64,000 bases of DNA from Epinephelus fuscoguttatus (GCF_011397635.1 NC_064753.1:43396322-43460321); one strand, 5' to 3'. Counted from the stretch's first letter, positions 35,445-47,679 are shown. The notes: generated by a model from the letters alone, not told the origin. Program-made: numbers and translations.

Positions 35445-38400
35445 ACAAAGGAAAGCAAAGGTTTATTTAAATACATCCTGGGAGTTTTTCCTTATCCGCT
35501 GCGAGGGTCCAAAGGACAGAGAGATGTTCAGATTTTCTTGACACAATGTGTTTTATATTTATGTATTTCTAGCTTTGCATTGCAGTTCAACTACTGGGAA
35601 CATATTTCTCTATATGTGGACCGTTTGATACTCAGTTTCTGTACCCCTATGTTCATCTTTGGGAGTACCCCACCTCTAAAGGGGTGTCTCCTGCTTTTGC
35701 TGTTGTACTTCATGGGAGAGGTTAGTGACATTGGTCTCATAGTAATTTCTGTGTTTTAGCGCTGTTAAGCTCTTTATAGGTTCATTCTTAAACCTAACAT
35801 GTTCCTGTGTCACCTAATTTGTGCAGGGGCTCGAGTTATATGGTCGTATTTGACGGAGGATTTTGTTTTTACCTCTTGCTGTCAGGTATGTTTTCTGTGT
35901 AACTGAATATAACATAGCGGTCTCAGTCTGGGCCTCTTCATATCAACACAACACAGACAACACTAGAGTCCACCGGTTACATGGACATACAATCCACGTT
36001 CAGTAACAACTTTACCATAATCTTTGAAATTCTAATAGAAGAATGTGTTAGAAGGGGGAAGAGCCTGGTTGAGGAAATCCAGCGCTCGGGCAGTGGCTTA
36101 AGGTGTCAGAAACCAATGAAAAAAGGCATCCTTTAACATTGGCATGATACGTGGTCGCTTGCCATTATAGTTTAACGGTGCTCAGCAGCGTCAGGGACAC
36201 ACACTGGGACAAGGATGAAAGTTAAGGCAGCAAAAGTCTGATAGTGGTGTTCGCATTCTGTAAGATTCTAAAGCCAAACCCTGTTAAATAAATAAGGATG
36301 GTTATATTATTAACTGTGGTGGTCAGCAGTACTAGACTTTTCTGTTTTTCTTTTGCTGTGTTTTTAGAATATTGAAGAACATGTGGCAATCTTTGGAAAC
36401 CAGAAAGTCTGACCAAACTCAGTCTGATCATTGGATTTTTTTCAATTATTGTAGCACAACAAAAGTGTGACAGTCTCAGGAAGCGATATCATTCCTCTCT
36501 GGCCAAAAAAAGTCATTAGAGGTGCAGAAACCTTCACCAGAGTTGCATTCTTCCCCAGAGACATCATTTCCACCACTTACAGCTTTGGTGAAATTGAATT
36601 AATCGATCCCGAACCCTTGAGCTACAGCTGGAAATCGTTGTTAGTTTCACAGTTATGGCGAAGAAGAGATTATAATGGCAGAACTCCCAAATCTAAACAA
36701 TATAAACCCTCTAATTAATTGTTGTTTGCCCGAGAGCTGACCAGTAATTTACCAGGAAAATTGGCGTTATGTTTAAGAGAAAAAGCAGGTTATTACCCAA
36801 AACACATCGTCTTCTTGCCCGAGGTTTGAATTAGTTTGTGGATTTCTGCCCATTGTTAAATAGACTGAAACAGAATAATAACTGGTTTTAGGCTAGAGGA
36901 AATAATTATTTGTATTATTGATTAATGTGTCGATTTATTTGTTCGTTTGACCTTTTTTTCATGTTTAATCTAAATGTCTTGTTTTTTCCTAGCCTAAAGT
37001 GAAGTCTTCAGATTAAGAGACAGGATTGGACCAATGTCAAAACCCAAGATATTAAATATGCACTGATATAAAACAGAGAAAAACAATTGTAAAGGTGAAA
37101 TCAGACAAAATTAAATTAGCTCTTGGTATGGCAGCACTGATCAGCTGGTCCACCACCTTGGTCCACACTGATGTATCTCAGCTACTATTGTATTGATTGA
37201 CAAGAAATCTACTACATCCACGCAACCTCAGGGTTAAGGGTAATGACTTCACTGAACTTTTTATGTATATGTTTATGAAACAGTGCCAGACCTAGCATAT
37301 TTGGGGCCATAGGCAAGCATTCCCTTTTTCCCAGTGGTCACTCGAGGTATTGCATCCCCTGCAGCCCATAAAGCATTTTCTCCATAAACCACCATTTATA
37401 AAAGAAACGTCTGTAAAACTGTTGACAGGTCACCTTGAACTGCAGACAAAGTCAATTATGACTCTGTCTATTCTGAGTTTTTCATTCATGTTGATAAAAC
37501 TTTTCTCAAGTAGAGTAGAGTAAATCAATTTAAAAATCCTCAGTGTCATCCCAATATAAGTCTGTGAGCTGAGTGGGAATTCCAAGTCAACCAGAAAGCT
37601 AGAAACTTTTTGGCATGAATATGAATGGCCCAGTGAATATGCACAGTAGTGTTTCTTCCACTGGCTCTGCCCGCGAGTTCCCACTCGGCCCGTAGACTTT
37701 ACATTGGGATGACATTGAGGATTTTTAAATCCTCTTTCTGGCTCAGGGAAGGTTTTGCAAATATAAAACCTTCTTGAGTTAAAAAATTCTGTAATCGAAG
37801 TTATTGATGTAATCGAAAAGGCAATCAACACTATAATAGAAATTATGTCATTATGTAAAATCTAATCAACACCTATGTAATGGAAACTTTTAGGCCTCTG
37901 TGCCACCAAGCAGAGAGAGTGTGAAGTGATCTTGCATTTTATGTCTTGTCAGAATGTCACAAGCTGAAGTGCCTTATATGACTTTTACTCTTTGTCAGTG
38001 TGTAACAAGCTGTGAGTACTTTAACGTGATGTCCAAGGACAAGACTCCAAGGACATGGCCCAAACTGCTTTGTCACCCCTCTGACGACACTAGTTAAAGA
38101 TCCCTGACCTCAGCAGTTGTCAGTGAGTGTGAGTATCTGACATCTCCGGTGTTCAGGGCTCACTCTTTGCACTCAGTTCATTCGTGACTGTTTGTCTTGA
38201 GTCCATCTGCAGGTACTGAATTAAACTTACAGAGAGACAAGCTTCTGACTCGATGTGATTTGTCTAATAGAAACTGGCGCCACAATTCATAATAGCAAGA
38301 GTCATAATCGACCATGTGTGCAGTTCGAGGTTTCCTGTCAACAGTTTTACAGGTCTCTTTACAAGCTCTCTCTACAATGGCGGCCGATGGGAAAAATGCT

Positions 38401-38748
38401 TTATTGGCCGCAGGGTATTTCGTAAATTGCCCCATCTACTGGTTGTCCTGTTATTATGGGCTTCGCATGGGATGATGGCTAAATTAACTGTCCCATGATC
38501 AAATGAAGACATTAAATATGAGCTATTGTTGCTAACCTCCACGTAAAGCTGGCTGAATGTTTGGCCCCCGTAAAATGGTGGTCAGCCCCCCCCTTCAGTT
38601 TGATGAATTGGGCGGTGTGCTCCTTGCTCCCTAAAATAAAAAGTAAAGTCAGAGTAACATTAAGTTTTGCCTCACACCGACAAACAAAAGCAGCTTAATT
38701 ACTGTTAGCAAAATGACCAAGTTTTGGTGGGGTCATCCCTATGTTTCC
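35445..38748. other. No gene recognised; one repeat fragment
   Basis: 36060-36235 is the partner of the diverged repeat at 715-895. About 36460-36700 contains a + strand ORF of 83 codons without known motifs. 37130-37260 (GGTCCACACTGATGTATCTC) looks like a dispersed-repeat scrap. Confidence 0.4.
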
Positions 38749-38749
38749 C

Positions 38750-38902
38750 AGGTTCTATGTTCCTTGGTTGAGCGGGGAACATAGAACCCAGGAAACATAG
38801 AACCTTTTTTGTGCAAGCGGGGAACATAGAACCTTTTTTGCAGGGTTAAGTGGGGAACATAGAACCTGGGAAACATAGAACCCAGGAAACATAGATACGC
38901 TC
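38750..38902. repeat. Short-unit tandem/inverted array of a GGGAACATAGAACC motif
   Basis: One inverted copy (GGTTCTATGTTCC at about 38751) and about six direct copies (GGGGAACATAGAACC, AGGAAACATAGAACC and variants) occur in 150 bp, separated by CTTTTTTG spacers. The inverted and direct copies could pair into a hairpin. Confidence 0.85.
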
Positions 38903-39861
38903 CCGTTCTGGTCAGCTGTGTAATCAGTTGCAACATTTATAACAGGTACTGTCTGAGCAGGGTTAACAGCCAGGTCTGAATTTATTCACCATGGTCCATT
39001 TATGTCCGTAATATGACATATAGTTAATCTATTAAATGATTTTAAGTTTGAAAGTGAAGGCTTTACAGTGAACAGTTGTAACTCTGGTTGATTGTGGTGG
39101 CTTCAAGTAGCGAACATTTGCAAGCTAGCTAGCTAGCAATGTCAGTTAGCATCACTAACTGTTATTTGAAAGAAAAAGGGTTAGGTTAGGTTTGAAAGCC
39201 TATTGGATTTTATAACATTTGTTTAAGTGAGTTAAACCCCAGTACCTCTGCCGCCACTGCTGCCAGTGGTGTGTCAGACGCCATGATGAGGCACGCAATG
39301 GATCTTGGGATAAGCTGAGTCACGAAGGATTCATCCGTTGCATCCTCCAAATTCTGGGAAAGAAGGCTGCGTTTCTCGACCGCATTGGAAGGAGCCTTTG
39401 AAATGTAGACTCACAAGTCAGTCTTTAGACGCTTTGCTTAACTAAAGACTGATGACTTTCTCCCTAATTTTGTGTTTAGATGGGTGGATACAATTTCAGA
39501 GTTTAAAAAAACTCCCTACGTTGCAGAACCAATAGTAAATCCACAGGGCGGTCCTTTGTTGGCTCGCTGAACTCTTGTGCTCGTAAACATAGGCTGACTA
39601 GAAACACGTGTAGCGGTACAAAATGGCTCAAGTCGCTGTAAGTTCTTCATTTCCACAATCTTGTGGACTGAGCACACGTTTGATAAAACGGAGTTAAATC
39701 TCTCGGCATCCATTTTCAAGCTCTCTGTGTGCTTGTGTCATTGCAGACGAGAAAAGGGGGAGCGCTCATTTCCGGGAGGGCTTGTCCTTTTCAAAAATGC
39801 AAGAGGCGTTGCTTTGTTCCCGCCGTTTTCGCCGGTGTGTTAAAGACACTTTAGAAAGGAG
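38903..39861. other. No gene recognised; possible old DNA-element end
   Basis: 39360-39410 (AAGGCTGCGTTTCTCGACCG...GGAGCCTTTGAA) and 40330-40375 (CAAATGCAGCCTTTGAAGGC) look like ends of one old element that was later hit by the SINE at 39875. This is tentative. Confidence 0.3.
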
Positions 39862-39874
39862 TGTCCCCAGACAG

Positions 39875-40252
39875 GGCGGCACGGTGGTGTGGTGGTTAGC
39901 ACTCTCGCCTCACAGCAAGAGGGTTGCCGGTTCGATCCCGGGCGTGGGAGCCCTTCTGTGTGGAGTTTGCATGTTCTCCCCGTGTCAGCGTGGGTTCTCT
40001 CCGGGCATTCCGGCTTCCTCCCACAGTCCAAAGACATGCAGATTGGGGACTAGGTTAATTGATAACTCTAAATTGTCCGTAGGTGTGAATGTGAGCGTGA
40101 ATGGTTGTTTGTCTCTATGTGTCAGCCCTGCGATAGTCTGGCGACCTGTCCAGGGTGTACCCTGCCTCTCACCCGATGTAGCTGGGATAGGCTCCAGCCC
40201 CCCCGCGACCCTCAAGAGGATGAAGCGGTTAGAAAATGAATGAATGAATGAA
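39875..40252 (+). mobile_element. Intact tRNA-headed, L2-tailed SINE (family A) with 13-bp target duplication
   Basis: The head GGCGGCACGGTGGTGTGGTG is tRNA-like, with a B box GGTTCGATCCC at 39929-39939. The body continues GGAGTTTGCATGTTCTCCCC and CCTCCCACAGTCCAAAGAC, and the L2-type tail ends AGCGGTTAGAAAATGAATG with GAAT repeats. TGTCCCCAGACAG flanks both sides exactly (39862-39874 and 40253-40265), which marks a fairly recent insertion. Relatives are at 17705-17985 and 25990-26078. Confidence 0.93.
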
Positions 40253-40689
40253 TGTCCCCAGACAGAAGCCGGAGATCTCTGATTGTCTGGTGGCGAGACT
40301 TTTTGAAATGTGACAGCCCTGGTCAAGCCGAAGTGATGCAGGTGGCCTCCAAATGCAGCCTTTGAAGGCTGCAGCCCCTGAATTGAGACACAGCTAATTG
40401 TTAGCATGTTAGCGTGGTAAAGTTAGCATTTAGCTCAAAGCATAGCTATGTCTGAGTAAGTAGCCTTACAGGGGCACTACAGACGTTTATAAACTCTCAG
40501 TTTTAATGTTTGACAAATTGCTGAAATTATTAATTATTAATATTAGTTTTATTAATTATTAATCAACCAGTTTTGAATTTATTAAAACAAGCTGAAAACT
40601 CATCAGATTCATGGTAGAATATATACTTAACTAGACACAAATATGAGTGAAGGATGGCCCAGCTCCATTACTTCCATCTTCTCTGTCAG

Positions 40690-41055
40690 CATCCAGACAG
40701 ACCTTTGACTCACTCACCCTCATGTTCATAGATTTTATTTCAGCCTCTAACTCACTCAGACTCCTCTGTCACATCTCCAGTTCAGTGTGAACACTGCAGG
40801 CTGCATATCTGCTGACAGATTTCAGTCCATTCGGGTCATTGGTGTCCCTTAATAGAGGCTTGTTTTTATCCAGCAGCTCCCCGGAGGTTCGTGCTCCCTC
40901 CGCACTAATGACTGCCGCAGCCAATATTTAGATAGACATTTTATCAAGTTTATAGACGAGTCTGTCGCTCTGCTGGAGGGAGGCAATGGACGCGGTCATG
41001 TAGTGGATGGCTTTATGTCAGGATATGATGAATTCTTCCTTGAGCTGAGTTTTAT
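40690..41055 (-). pseudogene. Unidentified coding relic, one frame with three internal stops
   Basis: From 41050 downward, a single - strand frame reads QLKEEFIIS, stop, then HYMTASIASLQQSDRLVYKL, DKMSI, stop, then ILAAAVISAEGARTSGELLD, KNKPLLRDTNDPNGLKSVSR, ending SLSELEAEIKSMNMRVSESK after another stop. More than 110 codons with such regular amphipathic, coiled-coil-like composition and only point stops suggest a decayed exon rather than chance. I do not recognise the family. It could be a further exon of the TRIM relic or an unrelated gene. Confidence 0.35.
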
Positions 41056-41355
41056 GAAAACAAGGACAAAATATTTTTAGAGGGTTACTGTACAGCATGG
41101 TCCAGAGCACACTGTTATCACTATTATCTTTTATTAACGGCTGTTAAAAGCACACAGGGCTCCGAATGGGCACATAAATATGTACTTTACTGCATTTGTT
41201 TGCTTTTGCCTTTTGCCCAGTGTTTTCTGGTTTGGAAGCTAGATTTTACAGTATTAATGTCTGAGGAGCAGTGTGTGGGATTTAGTGGCATCTAGTGGTG
41301 AGGATTGCAGATTGCAACCAGCTGAAACTTCTGCCATGTCCCAAGTGAACTCCAG

Positions 41356-42668
41356 GGGCCGTATTCACAAACATTCTTAGAGTACTCTCAGAGAGTTCCT
41401 AACTTAGCCAAAAAACTTTTAGTAAGGAGTCCTAGCTTAGGAGTGATTAAGGAAAGTTCTTAGAGCAACTCTGAGCAAGGAAGGGACAGAAACTTTTATC
41501 TTACTGAGAGGATGTAGTTGACCCTGTTGCTTGGTGTGATGCTTTCTTTTAACAGGTGTGATTGGTTGTCACAGACACGCCCTTTTATAAGCCTGCAAGG
41601 AGTGGACACCAAGTGGAAATGAAATGAACTGCATCACAATATGAGACTAATAAAATGTTTTCACTGTTAGAGTGATCACTTTGCTGATGGGGGGTTGAGG
41701 CAGACTCAAGTTATCACTGCTGCACTGCTGTATTTTCCAGTTTTCCAAATATCTCTCATACTCATACTCGTCGTCCTCTGTTTATCCGGGTCCGGGTCGC
41801 GGGGGCAGCAGCCTCAGCAAAGAAGCCCAGACAGTCCTCTCCCCACCGTCAGCTCTTCCGCAGGAACCCCAAGGCGTTCCCAGGCCAGCTGGGTGATGTA
41901 ATCCCTCCAGCGTGTCCTGGGGCGGCCCCGAGGTCTCCTCCCGGTTGGACATGCCCGAAACACCTCCCAAGGGAGGCGTCTGGAAGGCATCCTTACTAGA
42001 TGCCCGAACCACCTCAACTGGCTCCTCTCGATGTGGAGGAGCAGCGGCTCTACTCTGAGTCCCTCCTGGATGTCCGAGCTCCTCACCCTATCCCTAAGGC
42101 TGAGCCCAGCCACCCTGTGGAGGAAACTCATTTTGGCCGCTCATGATCTCGTTCTTTCGGTCACTACCCAGAGCTTGTGACCATAGGTGAGGGTTGAAAC
42201 GTAGATCGATCGGTAAATTGAGAGCTTCGCTTTCTGGCTAAGCTCCCTCTTCACTACAACGGACCAGTTAAGTGCCTGCATCACTGCTGACGCCGCCCCA
42301 ATCCGCCTGTCAATCTCCCGCTCCATCCTACCCTCACTTGTAAACAAGATCCTGAGATACTTAAACTGAGGAAGGACCCCCGCCCCCCCCCGACTTGGAG
42401 TGGGCAAGCCACCCTTTTCCGGATATCCCTTTTCCAAATATCTCTGTTGTGATTATTTTATGTCTGGCGTTATAGTGTTATTGCGTTGGATGGGAAATGC
42501 ATGTGTGTCATCCAGTGTTTGGAGAATATTTCTCATTCGTCATTGTGTTTCTGCCATTTTCCTTCCTGATTAAGAAACTCTTAAAAGTCCTTCACAGTTT
42601 TTCACCTTGTGACTTCCTTTAAGCGTAACTTTTCCTCTTAACACTAGAAAGTTTTGTGAATATGGCCC
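41356..42668. mobile_element. PIF/Harbinger-type element with CAG target duplication
   Basis: The left end GGGCCGTATTCACAAACATT and the right end, reverse complemented GGGCCATATTCACAAAACTT, are terminal inverted repeats. CAG flanks both (41353-41355 and 42669-42671), matching the 3-bp duplications of Harbinger. No transposase remains; an L2-like LINE fragment occupies the middle. Confidence 0.75.
41765..42430 (-). mobile_element. L2-like LINE fragment inside the Harbinger element
   Basis: The - strand translation gives EREIDRRIGAASAVMQAL, KAKLSIYRSIYVSTLTYGHK, FLHRVAGLSLRDRVRSSDI, LRWFGHLVRMPSRRL and ACPTGRRPRGRPRTRWRDYI, the C-terminus of the fish L2-type ORF2. Two frames are needed, so it is dead. 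The 3' end on the left carries CTGTTTATCCGGG..CGGGTCGCGGGGG, the usual end of this LINE. Confidence 0.85.
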
Positions 42669-43097
42669 CAGATGTTCTGGAGGTTTATACTGGAAATTAT
42701 CAGGGGAGATCTTTTCCTCTCCAAAACAAACAGACCCACTAAGTTAAACCAGTAAAAACACTGAATAAAGCAGTTTCATGTTAAAAATTAGTATTTTTAG
42801 CTGTTTGCTTGTCACGGAGGTGCTGCTAACTAGAGCTGCCATCACAAAAATGCGAATGGCCCTGTCTACAGTCAGTGTTTGGTTTGCCTGTTCTGGGCAA
42901 CTGTCGAAACATGGCGGTGCAACATGATGGACTCTGTAAAAGAGGACCAGCTTCCTATGTAGATATAAACAGCTTATCTTATGTAACAAAAACAGGACGA
43001 TTAGTATTTTCAGGTGATTATACACTAAAGAAAAATATACTTATTATATTCCATTTCTGCCAATATACCTCCCTAAATACTACACCTGGACCTTTAA

Positions 43098-44690
43098 ATC
43101 AGTAAGACTACTGGGGCACACAAGACTGAAATGTTTAAGAGCCAGAGCTGCGGCCCTCGACTGAAACTACCAGTAATTTATTCATTCCCATTGCAGCTGG
43201 GCTGCTTTGTGTTAGCAAATGAAATAATGTAGGCTATTAACAGGACTAAGAATTTACAGCCAAGCTAGCAGCTCTCTAAGGCTGAATGTGATTAGTCAGG
43301 TATTTATGTTACTGATACCTAGTGGACAAATTAGAAGTAGGACCTGAGGATGGGAATACAGAGAGTTATGGGATTGCCAGAGTTATTACAGTTCATCCTG
43401 AGGGGACGTGACTGTAAAGGTCAACCTTCAGGTGTCACCAGAGGAAAAGTCGGGATCACTACAGTCATTAGGATACATCTTCTGGGAACGTTGTATATCT
43501 GTACAAATGTGTGTAGCATTTTATGTTGTAGATGTTGAAATATTTCACTTGATAAATGAAAACTTTGAACTGCTGAGCGTGTTAGATGAAGAGCCAGGGG
43601 AATGCCAAAGCCATTAGGATTCACAACAGATAACTTTTCATGGCAATCCATCCATTTTCCTACAAACAAAAATCTCACCCTCATGGTGGTACTTAAAGGG
43701 TAACTTTGGTATTTTTCAAACTGGACTCTATTCTCTCATATTTTCGTGTGACTAATTGGAACAACAGTTTTTGAAATCAGTCCAGTATTGAGCCACAGCA
43801 CTGCAGCCTCACATGTAACCATGTTCGTACTGTCAATCCAATAAAAGTGTTTCTGCCACTGCCAGGCTCAGATTGTTATAATAAGTGTCTGATAACATTA
43901 TGGAAGGCACGTCTTCAGACATACCTTTTTGTTTAAGAGTAAGATCCTTTTTGTTTCACCAGAAACAGACCCAAAATGGCCATTGGCAATTCCACCAGTC
44001 TCCATTTAAATGGACCAGACTTTTAGTGTGTATAGAGCCAGAATATTTTCACATCTAACTAGGTGAATTAAGTGTTTATTTCAACCAAACCAGAACTGGT
44101 GGTTACTTAAACAGTGAAAAGATTAACCAAGAAAACTTTTGTGAGTTTTATTTTGTTTCTGCTCTTTATGAAGTGTGCTATACAAGGATAAAATTACTGT
44201 TTATTTTAATGGAGTCTGGTTGGATTGATCATTGCGATTTCAGGGTTATGTCTGGTTAAACAAAAAGGTTCTTGCTCAATGTCAATCTCTGTAGGGATCC
44301 TTACCATTAGTTGTCAGACACCTAAAATAATAATCTGTACCTGTCAGTGGCAAAAACAAACACTTTTAGTGGACGTATGTTGAAGGTGCATAATTGCCCC
44401 CAAATAGTTATATTGCAGGCTGTTTCACCACTGTCTTCTGCAGCGGTCTGTCTCAATACTGGACCTGTTGCAAAACTTGTTGTACCCATTAGTCACTTAG
44501 ATGGAAAAACATTAGAGAACAGAGTCCAGGTTAACAAATGCCAAACTTACCCTGTAAGGAAAAGTCACAGGATTACCAAACTCAGTTGGATTCATCCATT
44601 GGGCACGTTTCCATCCCTTGAATACATGTTGCTACTGTGGCTAAAAACATGAATTGGAGGATTCAGCTCCAAAACATCATGTTTATTGTG
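43098..44690. repeat. No gene; scraps of dispersed repeats
   Basis: 43410-43690 (CACCAGAGGAAAAGTCGGG, CAGTCATTAGGATACATC, GGCAATCCATCCATTTTCC) and 43694-43800 (AAAGGGTAACTTTGGTATTT) match common fish repeats from memory. No exon was seen. Confidence 0.4.
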
Positions 44691-44696
44691 GGGAAC

Positions 44697-45483
44697 CATC
44701 CATCCTATTCATTCGCTTATCTGAAGCCAGGTCACGGGAGCAACAGGCCAAGCAAAGCACCCCACATGCCCCTCTCCCCAGCAACGCTTTCCACCTCCTC
44801 CTGGGGCACCCCAAGGCGTTCCAAGGCCAGATGACATATGTAATCCCTACAGTGTGTTCTGGGTCTGCCCCATGGCCTCCTACCAGTGGGACATGCTTGT
44901 AACACCTCAAACAGGAGGCGCCTAGTGGAAATCCTGATCAGATGCCCAAACCACCTCAACTGACCCCTTTTGACACTAAGAAGCAGAGGCTTTACTCCGA
45001 GCTCCTCACCCTATCTCTAAGGCTGATCCCAGCCACCCTTCTGAAGAAACTAATTTCAGCCGCTTGTATCCGTGATCTCATTTTTTTGGTCACTACCCAG
45101 AGCTCAGGACCATAGGTGAGGGTTGGGACGTAGATGGTCCAGTAAATCGAAAGGTTTGCCTTCTGGCTCAGCTCCCTCTTCACCACGAGTCACAGCGCTC
45201 GCATCACTGCAGAAGCCACACCAAACCGCTGATCCATCTCATGTTCCATTCTACCCTCACTCGTGAACAAAACCCTGAGATACTTGAACTCCCTCGCTTG
45301 AGGCAGTAACTCTCTCCCAACCCAGAGGGGGCAATCCACCGGCCGAGAACCATCGCCTCAGACTTGGAGGTGCTGACTCTAATCCCGACCGCCTCACACA
45401 TGGCTGCAAACCGCCCCAGTGCATGCTGAAGCTCATGGTGTGATGAAGCCAACAGAAACTCATCATCTGCAAAAAGCAGAAAA
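44697..45483 (-). mobile_element. L2-like LINE fragment beginning at the FADD motif
   Basis: The - strand reads LLFADDEFLLASSHHELQHA (FADD codons at 45462-45473), which is reverse-transcriptase motif C, then GIRVSTSKSEAMVL, KANLSIYWTIYVPTLTYGPE, ISLRDRVRSSE, LRWFGHLIRIS and CPTGRRPWGRPRTHCRDYIC. This is the longest of the three L2 copies here. The left end CATCCATCCTATTCATTCGC is the usual CATC-type LINE tail. Frameshifts make it inactive. Confidence 0.85.
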
Positions 45484-45900
45484 AGCCCCCTCCAAGAAAC
45501 GACACCTTAACGTGGTGGAGGGGTTTGCATGTCCCAGTGATCCTGGTAGCTGTGTTGTCCGGGGCTAATAGCCGCTGGTAGGGTCTCCCAAGGTAAAGCG
45601 GTTCCAGGGGAGGGTCCAGCCGAAGAGTGGTCCAAGAAGACCAGGATGAAACGGAAGATGTGGAGACAGAGTACCCTGTCTGGTATGGGGACACCGGGAT
45701 ATCCCTCTGGAGCCAGACCTGGGGGGGGGGCTTTACATTGAGTGTCTGGTGGCGTGGCCTTGCACCATGGGGCCCAGTTGGGCTCAGCCTGAATGAATAA
45801 CATGGAGCTGCCTCCCTGTGGGCCCACCACCAGCAGGGACTGGCATCAGGGACAGGTGCACTGTGTGCCGGGCAACAGGCAGGGGCGGCTCTGGAGATGT
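45484..45900 (+). mobile_element. LINE 5' region in opposite orientation to the adjacent L2 fragment
   Basis: Starting CCCCCTCCAAGAAACGACAC, then CTTAACGTGGTGGAGGGGTT and GCATGTCCCAGTGATCCTGG, this resembles, from memory, the upstream part of the same fish LINE family, but lies in + orientation directly against the - strand reverse-transcriptase part. Such head-to-head joins arise by twin priming. Family membership is an inference. Confidence 0.5.
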
Positions 45901-47052
45901 GGTAACTTGTCACATGAAAATCCAGTGATATTTAAAACTCAAATGACTCACACAAAAGTGGGAAATGAATTCCTTCCTGTGCAAAATGTTCTGATGTTAA
46001 CTCTTAACTTCAATATCTCAGTAACTAATGTGCTTAATATTCCTCCCAGCAGCCAGTATGAGAGAGTAGGCGTCTTGTAGAGGCTGATATCTGGTTTTGG
46101 AGTGTCTCCTGTACTGGGAGCTGATGCAATAAGAATTTTTCCTCTGAGAAAATATTTGAACTTGAACTTAAATTGGAGTTTGGAACAAAACTTCAGCCGC
46201 TTTGATGAACGACTTGTTTGCATCCACTGGCTCTCTGCTCCCATCGACTAGCGTTTATAAATATTAATAAGCTTCATTTATATGTAGCCCTTAAAATTGA
46301 GCTATAAAAAGCATTATGAAGAAGAAAAAAACTACAGCACACCCACAGTTACGAAAACAACATGATGTTATATTGAGATGACTGCACACATCTCTCCCCC
46401 CAGACAATGAGGACTAACATTTAATTTACATGCCCTTTAAAACAAAACTATCCACCACTATAATGCCTCACAGTTCAGACTTGGCAAGACGATACTGGAC
46501 TATACATTCAGCACTTGCTGCAAATGTTCCCTGGATATAAGCAGGCGGATATGGAGACAAAACAACACCGAGCTGCATGACACTTGACCTAGAGCCGAGC
46601 TCAAGGACAGCAGGATGTGTATAAATGAGACATTACTGTCTGAGCAGATTCTGCAACTCTTTCTTTAGGCAGCGTGATGAACTGCTGTGTCATACTGCTT
46701 GCCTACTGCCTTTGGTCAGTGTGTCAGGGGAAGTGAAAGGAGATAGGTCCTCTCATTCTGTGATGAACAGGCAAAAAATGACCTAATGGCAATAAAAATT
46801 AATTACATTTTTAAAGGATGACTCCACAGAGACATTAATTAACGTCTTAACTTGTTAAAAGGCCTCCGTATAACGTCACAGTCATGGTGCTTTCTATAAT
46901 AAACATAATGGAATGAAGGGTATGCTGTCATATAGAAAGGATTACCGTCCTCTGCACCAGTGCCTGATTGAACATTGAACAGATACAGAGGGACTGAAGG
47001 TTTAAGTCTGGTAAATGTAGTCAACTGAAGTATTAAAATACCTAGTGTGTGC
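45901..47052. other. No gene recognised
   Basis: Unique AT-rich sequence with short ORFs lacking domains. Confidence 0.4.
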
Positions 47053-47610
47053 TACACTCACCAGCCATTTTATTAAGTGCATCTGTTCAACTGCCAGGTA
47101 ATGCAAATAGCTAATCAGCCAATCACGTGGCAGCAACTCAGTGCATTTAGGCATGTAGACATGTTCAAGACAACCTGCTGAAGTTCAAACTGAGCATCAG
47201 AATGAGGAAGAAAGGAGATTTAAGTGACTTTGAACATGTCATGTTTGTTGGTTGATAGTATTTCAGAAACTGAGGACCTACTGGGATTTTCACACACAAC
47301 CATCTCTAGGGTTTACAGAGGATGGTCCCAAAAAGAGAAAATATCCAGTGAGCCAAAACGCCTTGTTGATGTCAGAGGAGAATGGCCAGAGTGGTTCAAG
47401 ATGATAAAAAGGCAACAGTAACTCAAATAACCACTGGTTCCAACCAAGGTCTGCAGAAGACCATCTCTGAAGCAACAACACGTCCAACCTTGAAGCAGAT
47501 GGGCTACAGCAGCAGAAGACCACACCAGGTGCCACTCCTGTCAGCTGACAACAGGAAACTGAGGCTACAATGCGGAATGCGGAATTTTCGTCTGAACAGC
47601 TGGACATGAA
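47053..47610 (+). mobile_element. Tc1-like transposon relic, 5' part
   Basis: It begins TACACTCACCAGCCATTTTA and runs through GCAAATAGCTAATCAGCCAA and GAGCATCAGAATGAGGAAG into the start of a transposase whose pieces are readable: KKGDLSDFEH, GFSHTTISRVYRGWSQKEK, GYSSRRPHQVPLL. It stops after the N-terminal DNA-binding region; the DDE catalytic part and the right inverted repeat are missing. It lies just beyond the 3' end of the THAP-ARL14EP gene. Confidence 0.85.
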
Positions 47611-47679
47611 GACATCACGTTAAGTTCTCCCAACCTGTGCAGATGTTACAGCGCAGACACTGAATATTAGCAAAATGAC

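Larger units (their letters stand above)
41264..43097 (-). mobile_element. MITE family A copy split by a Harbinger insertion
   Basis: 41264-41355 (GAGCAGTGTGTGGGATTTAG, GGCATCTAGTGGTGAGGATT) and 42672-43097 (ending CACCTGGACCTTTAA) are the two parts of one copy in reverse orientation. The interruption is exactly at a CAG duplicated on both sides of the Harbinger element. Confidence 0.75.

Noticed and set aside
39875-39950. Possible tRNA gene (B box GGTTCGATCCC)
   Set aside because: It is the head of a SINE with an L2 tail and target duplications; no convincing cloverleaf acceptor stem. The same applies to the family B heads at 33761 and 63347.
45257-45913. 218-codon - strand ORF
   Set aside because: It spans the junction of two oppositely oriented LINE pieces and does not follow either coding frame.
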